Positions 58,336 through 64,000 of a stretch of 64,000 bases of DNA are shown here, one piece after another. The DNA is from Blattamonas nauphoetae (Eukaryota; Preaxostyla; Oxymonadida). The notes under the pieces were generated by a model. It did not search any database. It was not told the origin of the DNA and worked only from the letters and a program-made list of their open reading frames with translations. The position numbers and the translations under genes were made by a program. The number at the start of each line of letters is the position of its first letter. Position 1 is the stretch's first letter. The stretch covers positions 124,001-188,000 of the forward strand of contig JARBJD010000114.1 of NCBI GenBank assembly GCA_033064195.1. The letters are read 5' to 3'.

Positions 58336-59243
58336 TCAACCATTAGCAACGATTTCTGTGTGTGGTAATTCGAAAGAAGAGGTTGACTGGTGATGGCTGG
58401 TACTGTCGAGATGATCCAAAACAGAATCTTGGTCTCCGCCAGCCTTGATGAGGGCATCAACCAACTGGCGAGTTGAAAAGCGAGAAAAACAAACCCATGT
58501 TTCAGGGATGCTCAATTGGCGCAGATTTTGGAAGGATTGAACGCAAATGGCGGCGATTGCTGATGATGAACATCTCTTCTCAAATGCAGTTCGCACGTGA
58601 GGCGGAATTGGAGAATTATCGGCTGATTGGATGAATTCATTTGAATCAGACGATGTTGACTCTTGTCTTTTCTCCTTTTTGATCGGTGAATCAAGAGATT
58701 GGGATTGGACATGATCCTGACTTGGTTGACCGGACAATGCCTGTGTGGTGCGAAATACTTTGTTTCGTTCGGTAAATCTTTGTTCTAAGACTGGATAGAC
58801 AGACATTCTTTCTGCCTCAGAGAGAAGAATTTTGAGTTTCAAGAAAGGTTCCGAAAGAGTCTCGAAAGATGGCGAATGTTTTGTTTGTGTTGTTTGAGGT
58901 ATCGAGAAAGGCTCAGGTGGAAGTGTGCAGAGAGATACAATATCAAGAGGAGGTGTGAGAGGTGGTGGAGAAGGAGTTGTGGGAACGCTATCAGCTATTT
59001 GTTCTAAATAAGGTGTTTCACACATCGAACCAAACGATTCTCGAAGAAAACTATCCAATTTTCGATCTAAATGAAATCAAAAAACTGAACGTTCAGACAA
59101 TCTTCAGGTTGTATGGAGATGAAGTGGATGGTGAATGTGGAGAGTTGATTTCGGAGATAGAGGGTATTCTGTCGAAAATCGTAGAAGTTAAAGGGAATAG
59201 ATTTGAGTAAATGTGGTTTTGGTCCCGATTGGAAAACATTCAT
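58336..59243 (-). CDS. Protein with UBA-like C-terminal region (291 aa)
   Basis: Exon 1 is 59099-59243 and exon 2 is 58336-59066, joined by a 32-nt intron in phase; the start gives MNVFQSGPKPHLLKSI. The middle is Pro/Ser/Thr-rich with a PPLTPPLDIV patch and a helix (LKLKILLSEAERMSVYPVLE). Near the C-terminus, FSTRQLVDALIKAGGDQDSVLDHL has the three-helix rhythm and GGD turn of a UBA ubiquitin-binding domain. Its start codon is 323 bp from that of HAUS6, divergent. The UBA assignment is tentative and the function unknown. Confidence 0.6.
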
Positions 59244-59566
59244 CAGTTTCTCCTGGTTCTTTGTCGAGATGTTTAGAAAAACATCAGTTTCAGAGATAGA
59301 AAAGGGCCCTAGAGAAGAAATTTGACATAAAAGTCATCACACTATAAAATAATTTTGGTTTAGCGAGGAATTCATCGATGGTTAACTTTGTACAGAATGA
59401 TATTGAGTGATCATTGATCATGGGCTCTTATGCGCCGTCCGACTAGTAAAACAGAAAACTGTAAATAGAGTTCCAAAACAGGAACGATTTGTTTATCAAG
59501 GGGGAAATTCAGCTCGAATGGGAGGAAAATTACAGATGAAATCTGATCGACCCTCTCGACTCAATC
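59244..59566. other. 323-bp divergent intergenic region
   Basis: This lies between the start codons of the UBA-like gene (minus) and HAUS6 (plus). It must hold both promoters. It is moderately AT-rich. I see no repeat, RNA gene or clear motif. Confidence 0.6.
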
Positions 59567-61221
59567 ATGACTCATGAAATTCTCTGGTTTGATAATTTAG
59601 TCCTCCTTGGGTTTGACACACCACGCCAAGAGTCTCTAAATGGTGTTAAGTTCAGTCCAGACATGTTTTCGAAGGTAAACATCAAGGGGATGCAAATCGT
59701 AGTTCATTTCTTTCTTCAAAAGATATTTGGTGAAGAAGCAATAAAAGAAGTCTGTAAAATGATAGTTTTTCCATTTTACTTCAAATTTTTACTGTTTTAT
59801 CTTTGTTTCATAGAGTTTTAAATTCTGTTGGCCAATTCTTGACGCTACACAAGGAAAAGACTTCCAAAAAACTGCTGGAAGTGTTCTTGAGTCTCTTGAA
59901 TCACAGAGTATGACCCTTTTTGCCCCCATCACATATCTTTCAGAATTCCTTCCTCAAGGATCTTTCGTTCGTTCTCACTTTCAAAATTGCTTTGGTGATC
60001 GGTTTGTTTTCTTATTCAAATATTTGTTCCAGGTTTATTACTATGCTTTTCTATTTGAGTGTAATTGCGCTTGAATGTTGTCTGAAGCGAGAGTTTCCTG
60101 AACTCACACATTCTATTCCGTTCCTGAAGCTTTATTCTAACTCTGAAACGGCTTTTCCTACTATATTGCTTGATAGTGGGCGTTCGAAGCAATACTCCAA
60201 TCAGAGAACATCTGAGCGTTCACCAATATCGTCCAAAATGTTCGTCTCCAATAATCCACTCACTCGTGTGTCTCTGATGCGATACAGTAGTCTAACTGTC
60301 CGTAGCTTCTTTGTGAAACTTGAACGTGCCACAAAATTAGAGCAGAAAGCAAAGAAACATGCAGAAACTCTCACCAATTTCTTTCGTCAGGTCGAAACAG
60401 ATAAAACACAGCTTGAAAATGATTGGAGATTGCAAGTTCAGAAGTATAGAAGCACATATCTTCGTGGATACGATGCACGTACCGTTGGATCGTACGCAAT
60501 CAGGCTCCTTGACGATCAATTGTTTCTGGATTCTCAGCAGATCAACGAATGGCTACGTGCTCTCGTTATTTCACCCACAGAAAATAAACAATCAGAAACA
60601 TCAGATTTTCAGAATTCGTTGTCCATATCTCCTCGTAGAACTGACCCACTCCTCTCCGTCATCGGTGAATCACACGAGTCACTCTGGACAACAAAAACAG
60701 TGGTCGGGTTTGATCAAGCAAAACAGCCACCCAACTTCCATTCGTCGCAGACTAATCTTGTCCTCGATGCGGAGCTCCTTCGTCTGAACGAGTCGCTGAC
60801 ATTCCTGCTCTGTGAAATCAACGGTGTGGCTGGTGGGCTCCGAGACGGGGTTCCTCTTTCAAGTTTGAAGAGCTTGGTTATTCTCTGGAAAGAGGCAGAA
60901 CGAAATGCTGGTGAGCAGTTACAAGGAAGAGATGCGCAGATTGTTAGTGTGGTCTCGAATTTGTTGAGATGGCATCGGAACGGTGTCCAGACAGGAAACC
61001 AAATCAACACTGATCTTCATCATGCTAAACAGCAGCTCACGCGAATGATTGCAGACTTGAATCGTTTTGAATTGAATTCGTTTTATGCTGTTCTTGAGCA
61101 GGCGGCACAAAACAACTTTCGGAAAGCGAGACACACCCACACGATCATTCCAGCGACTCCACTCAGACAGATTGTCTCCCTTGGAACACCACAGATCCAG
61201 AATCGACACTATCCTCGATGA
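59567..61221 (+). CDS. HAUS6: HAUS augmin-like complex subunit 6 (507 aa)
   Basis: Four exons: 59567-59749, 59814-59907, 59944-60001 and 60033-61221; introns 64, 36 and 31 nt. The N-terminal domain follows HAUS6: LWFDNLVLLGFDTP, SPDMFSKVNIKGMQIVVHFF, LQKIFGEEAIKE, FKFCWPILDATQGKDFQK, then GDRFITMLFYLSVIAL. The rest is helical coiled coil with a final basic part. HAUS6 (Dgt6 in flies) is the augmin subunit that contacts gamma-tubulin ring complexes, so that new microtubules branch from old ones in the spindle. The protein is shorter than the human one, as is usual for protists and plants' core region. It is convergent with the CIBAR gene, 148 bp away. Confidence 0.85.
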
Positions 61222-61369
61222 TATAATCTCTCTTGATTCATCTTGATTCTGTGAACACCTCACACATTGTCTTTGTTTGAAGATGTGGTACAAAAACAAG
61301 ATGTGAAGTGAAAAATGAAGAAAAGAATGAAAAAAGATGATAGATTTTCAATAAATTGCAATATGGGAG

Positions 61370-62252
61370 TCAGTCAAGCGTAGCCAGTGATGACTGAATC
61401 GTCTCAAGTTGGGCAGATTCTCTCATCACTTCCGCTTCTTTCTGCAACTCCGTCAAAACCTCGAGGCCATAACAATAATACTCAATCTGCAAAGTTGTAA
61501 CATCCATCAGCATTGTTTTGATGTCATTAAGGCGATCTCGCTCAAAAGAGATGATTCGGTCACGAGCGGTCACGTTTGCTTGTTGGAGGCGCTGGGCACT
61601 CATTGTTTGGGCATCCTGAGCACTTCGAAATCCATCTCCGCCTGAGTTCTCCAATCGTTTCTTGTTGAATGTCTCTTCTTTTTTCTGAAACTCACTCAGC
61701 GCTTTGTTTCTTTCAGTGAAAGCTTCCTGAGCAAGAATCAAGACACATATGATAAACCTGTGCATCCTTAACACGCTCGCGATATGTTCCAATTGATCTG
61801 GTGCTGTCTTGAATCGACATGATGAGTGAATCTTGAAGTTTTGACAATTCCAACAATTTCGTGGCTACGCTCTGTACTAATGTTTGCAATGGGCCTGTTT
61901 CTGAATGAAAGGAAAAGAAACAGTAATTGTTGGAATATGTTGTAGAGTATCCGGTGGAATTAGTGTCAGAATGGCAAAGAATTGGAGTTACGTTTCCATA
62001 CCAACCTGAGCATATTTGTTGAGGGTATCAGCGAGTTGATTTGTTTTCAGAATTTGAGTTTTGAAAGTGTTTAAAAAGTCATCCATAGGACGCTTTATAC
62101 TCGACAAATCTCGTGTTATTTTATCACATCGAGCAAGGAGCTAGTTAGAAAAGATACACAAGACAAATTGAATGTACACGATATAAATGGTTACCTCGGT
62201 AATATAGGCATACCTGGCCTCCAGTATCTTGGTTAGGAGGAGGGGTACTCAT
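61370..62252 (-). CDS. CIBAR1: CIBAR/FAM92 BAR-domain protein (225 aa)
   Basis: Four exons: 62214-62252, 62002-62140, 61758-61900 and 61370-61726; introns 73, 101 and 31 nt. The BAR domain fills the protein: TLNKYAQVETGPLQTLVQSV, KLLELSKLQDSLIMSIQDST, FQKKEETFNKKRLEN, and the family-typical end IISFERDRLNDIKTMLMDV with LQIEYYCYGLEVL. In animals CIBAR1/FAM92A binds CBY1 at the base of cilia and curves membranes during ciliogenesis. The length is that of the BAR domain alone, without the disordered animal tail. Two of the three junctions are fixed by phase and by alignment to the family. Confidence 0.87.
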
Positions 62253-62431
62253 TTGAATGATTTCAATCCTTGATGTAGTCTTTCTGAATTAAAAAGGTAA
62301 CAAAAACGGTGCCAATAGAGACTTCTATCGACAATAAATACAAATAAATCTCAATTTGTCAGCGAATGAAGTTTTGAACCCATTGACATCTTCATTGTTC
62401 TTCATTTGACAGCTTTGGGAGTTCAATTTGT

Positions 62432-64000
62432 ATGGATGTCTTCCTTAATACCAGCCAAAGTGTGTCGATGCCAAATCGTTTCCCGATGATGCCCGATTTC
62501 CACGATACACAAATCTCAGACTTTACTGGGACGAACTCTCCTCTATTCCTCGTTGATAGACTATACAGAGATATGCTCCAGTCTGAATCTGCTGCTTTAG
62601 ATACTGGTGTGATCTTTATCCCTTGTTATCACTTAAATCTCTTTTTCACAAAACCCTGAATTTCATGTGGCTCCTCTTCCTCTCATCTTCAATTTTTCTC
62701 TAGGAAATGGATCGTCTCCAGCATCTTTACATGGGGCAACACCAACATTGAAAGCGATTCAGAGTCCTTTCCTCCAATTTACCACGCCACAGACTCCAAC
62801 AATTTCTCGAACTTTTAGCGCAACACAAACAGTTCATGGTGATTTCCAAGAGAAAAGACCATCTATGAACATTTCTTTGGATTTACCAGCCATTTCTCCG
62901 ACACCATGCCCGCCAGGGACCATCTCTCTCGATCAATCCTCTGTCCTGAATGTAACAGGAAATATTGAACGTGATCGAGAACAAATTAAAGAAGAGAATG
63001 TATCAGATGGCATGCTTCGTGATGATTTTCCACCACAACAACAGCGTTCACTGTCACCACTTCAACCATCACAATCTCTCCCATATCGTCCTTCTCCACG
63101 CTATATGAGTGACACTGAACTGGACAATGTCGATCATTCAATTTCTATCAAACAAGACTCTGGGTTTTCACTCAACGATGATCCAACTCTTCCGACTTCA
63201 GTATCTCCCACAACGCAACCACCATTCCAAGTACCGCCAATTGGATATCAGGGAGAACCGATCGAGAGTCTCTTTGATCCTCTTTTGAGATTATATTCCC
63301 ATCCACCACTCCCAGAATCTGTGACTGATCTACCCCTCTCAGATGCTGCCTTCATCTTTCTTTCCCGTTTCAATCAACTCTCTCCTGAGGAGAAACTATG
63401 CGTTTTGAATGAAATTCGAAATGGGCACATGATTCGGAGCGATCTTTCTTTCTTTCTGTCTTCGTTTATTCTCGCTCCTCCTTCATTTGGCTCTGAGCCC
63501 GTTCCATCCCCTTTTGACAATGAAAGTGTTCCAACAGCACAGTTTGGTCTCGATCAGGGATCTTTAGACCTCCTTCGAACACGTACTTCAGACGCATTCT
63601 CAGATGAAAGTCATGCCTTTGTTCCCATCGCTGCATCTCCCTCCCATGTCCAGTTTGACTCACAAACATCAAATACGCAACCAATAAAGATCCGATTTTC
63701 TCTTAATTCAGTGAAACACAACCTTCAGTTTGAGAATGAACTCTCTCACAGAAATAAACACTGTTCGATGCCAGAAACTAGCTTTCTGGCTTCAAAACGA
63801 GCTCGCAGTGTTTCTCCAACACTTCGAACAAACAATCAAGTTCCCCTTTCTATGAGGATCGATCAGAGCAAACCCCTCAATCAGCAGTGTTCGCTCAGCC
63901 TCACCCTCCCACCGCGAAATACCATCCACACAACACAACCTTTCACCAAACAAAACACGTCCTCCTTCACAACTGCCAGTCATCCTCCCTCTCTCACTCT
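62432..64000 (+). CDS. Ser/Pro-rich protein, 5' part (runs off right edge)
   Basis: Exon 1 is 62432-62606 and exon 2 starts at 62704 after a 97-nt intron and stays open to the window end, giving at least 490 residues. It starts MDVFLNTSQSVSMPNRFPMM. Most of it is disordered Ser/Thr/Pro-rich sequence with many SP and TP sites. One folded-looking helical patch (SDAAFIFLSRFNQLSPEEKL, NEIRNGHMIRSDLSFF) lies near residues 280-330. A basic KRARSVSP cluster could be a nuclear signal. It is divergent from the CIBAR gene with 179 bp between starts. I do not recognise the family. Confidence 0.7.

Noticed and set aside
1-64000. CRISPR arrays, bacterial operons, rRNA genes, retroelements
   Set aside because: No regularly spaced direct repeats, no ribosome-binding-site pattern, no rRNA sequence and no reverse transcriptase, integrase or capsid-like frame was seen.
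1-64000. Alternative genetic code with TAA/TAG as Gln (known in some oxymonads)
   Set aside because: eS30, SAM synthetase and eIF1 end in TAA, the histone deacetylase in TAG, and SRP19 and pyridoxal kinase in TGA, each at the expected protein end, with no in-frame TAA or TAG inside conserved domains.

Overview
The window is nuclear DNA of a microbial eukaryote with dense, intron-rich genes. Nearly every gene is broken by very short GT-AG introns. I could place about 70, most of them 29 to 65 nt, with a few of 70 to 143 nt. TAA, TAG and TGA are all used as stops, so the code looks standard. The gene content suggests a flagellated protist: an adenylate kinase 8-like protein, a CIBAR/FAM92 BAR protein, a TEX47-like protein, HAUS6 and a kinesin-like protein. 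Two protein types fit an oxymonad (Preaxostyla, Blattamonas/Monocercomonoides-like): a large membrane-anchored beta-helix-like surface protein with an IPT/TIG-like stretch, and a kinase with a coiled coil and a SPRY-like C-terminal domain. This placement is inference; no rRNA or other direct marker is present.

Layout, left part (1-18.7 kb): a partial WDR43/Utp5-like gene, ribosomal protein eS30, a 1,894-residue LRR/IQ coiled-coil protein, the beta-helix-like surface protein, a helical-repeat protein, S-adenosylmethionine synthetase, SRP19, a histone deacetylase, an unknown 205-residue protein, eIF1 and the TEX47-like protein.

Middle (18.9-43.7 kb): a giant pseudokinase/coiled-coil protein, an unknown 197-residue protein, pyridoxal kinase, a BET-type bromodomain/NET protein, a coiled-coil protein, a 1.5-kb stretch holding what looks like a decayed gene, a proline-rich protein, an exportin-6-like karyopherin, an adenylate kinase 8-like protein and a large two-RRM RNA-binding protein.

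Right part (43.7-64 kb): a complete-looking 972-bp hAT-like DNA transposon with an 8-bp target-site duplication carries its own spliced gene. It is followed by a kinesin-like protein with a degenerate motor, a 1.9-kilo-residue low-complexity protein, a protein kinase with a SPRY-like domain, a UBA-like protein, HAUS6, CIBAR and a protein that runs off the right edge.

Functionally the genes are a mix of housekeeping (ribosome, translation start, SRP, SAM and PLP supply, chromatin acetylation) and microtubule/flagellum functions. Order and strand show no operon logic. Spacing is tight: the eIF1 and TEX47-like stop codons are 42 nt apart. The most notable items are the 29-nt introns in the histone deacetylase, the gene-carrying hAT-like element, the perfect 16-bp hairpin near the left edge, and the degenerate catalytic domains of the kinesin-like and pseudokinase genes. 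Exon models were built by hand from splice signals, reading phase and family alignment from memory; no search was run.
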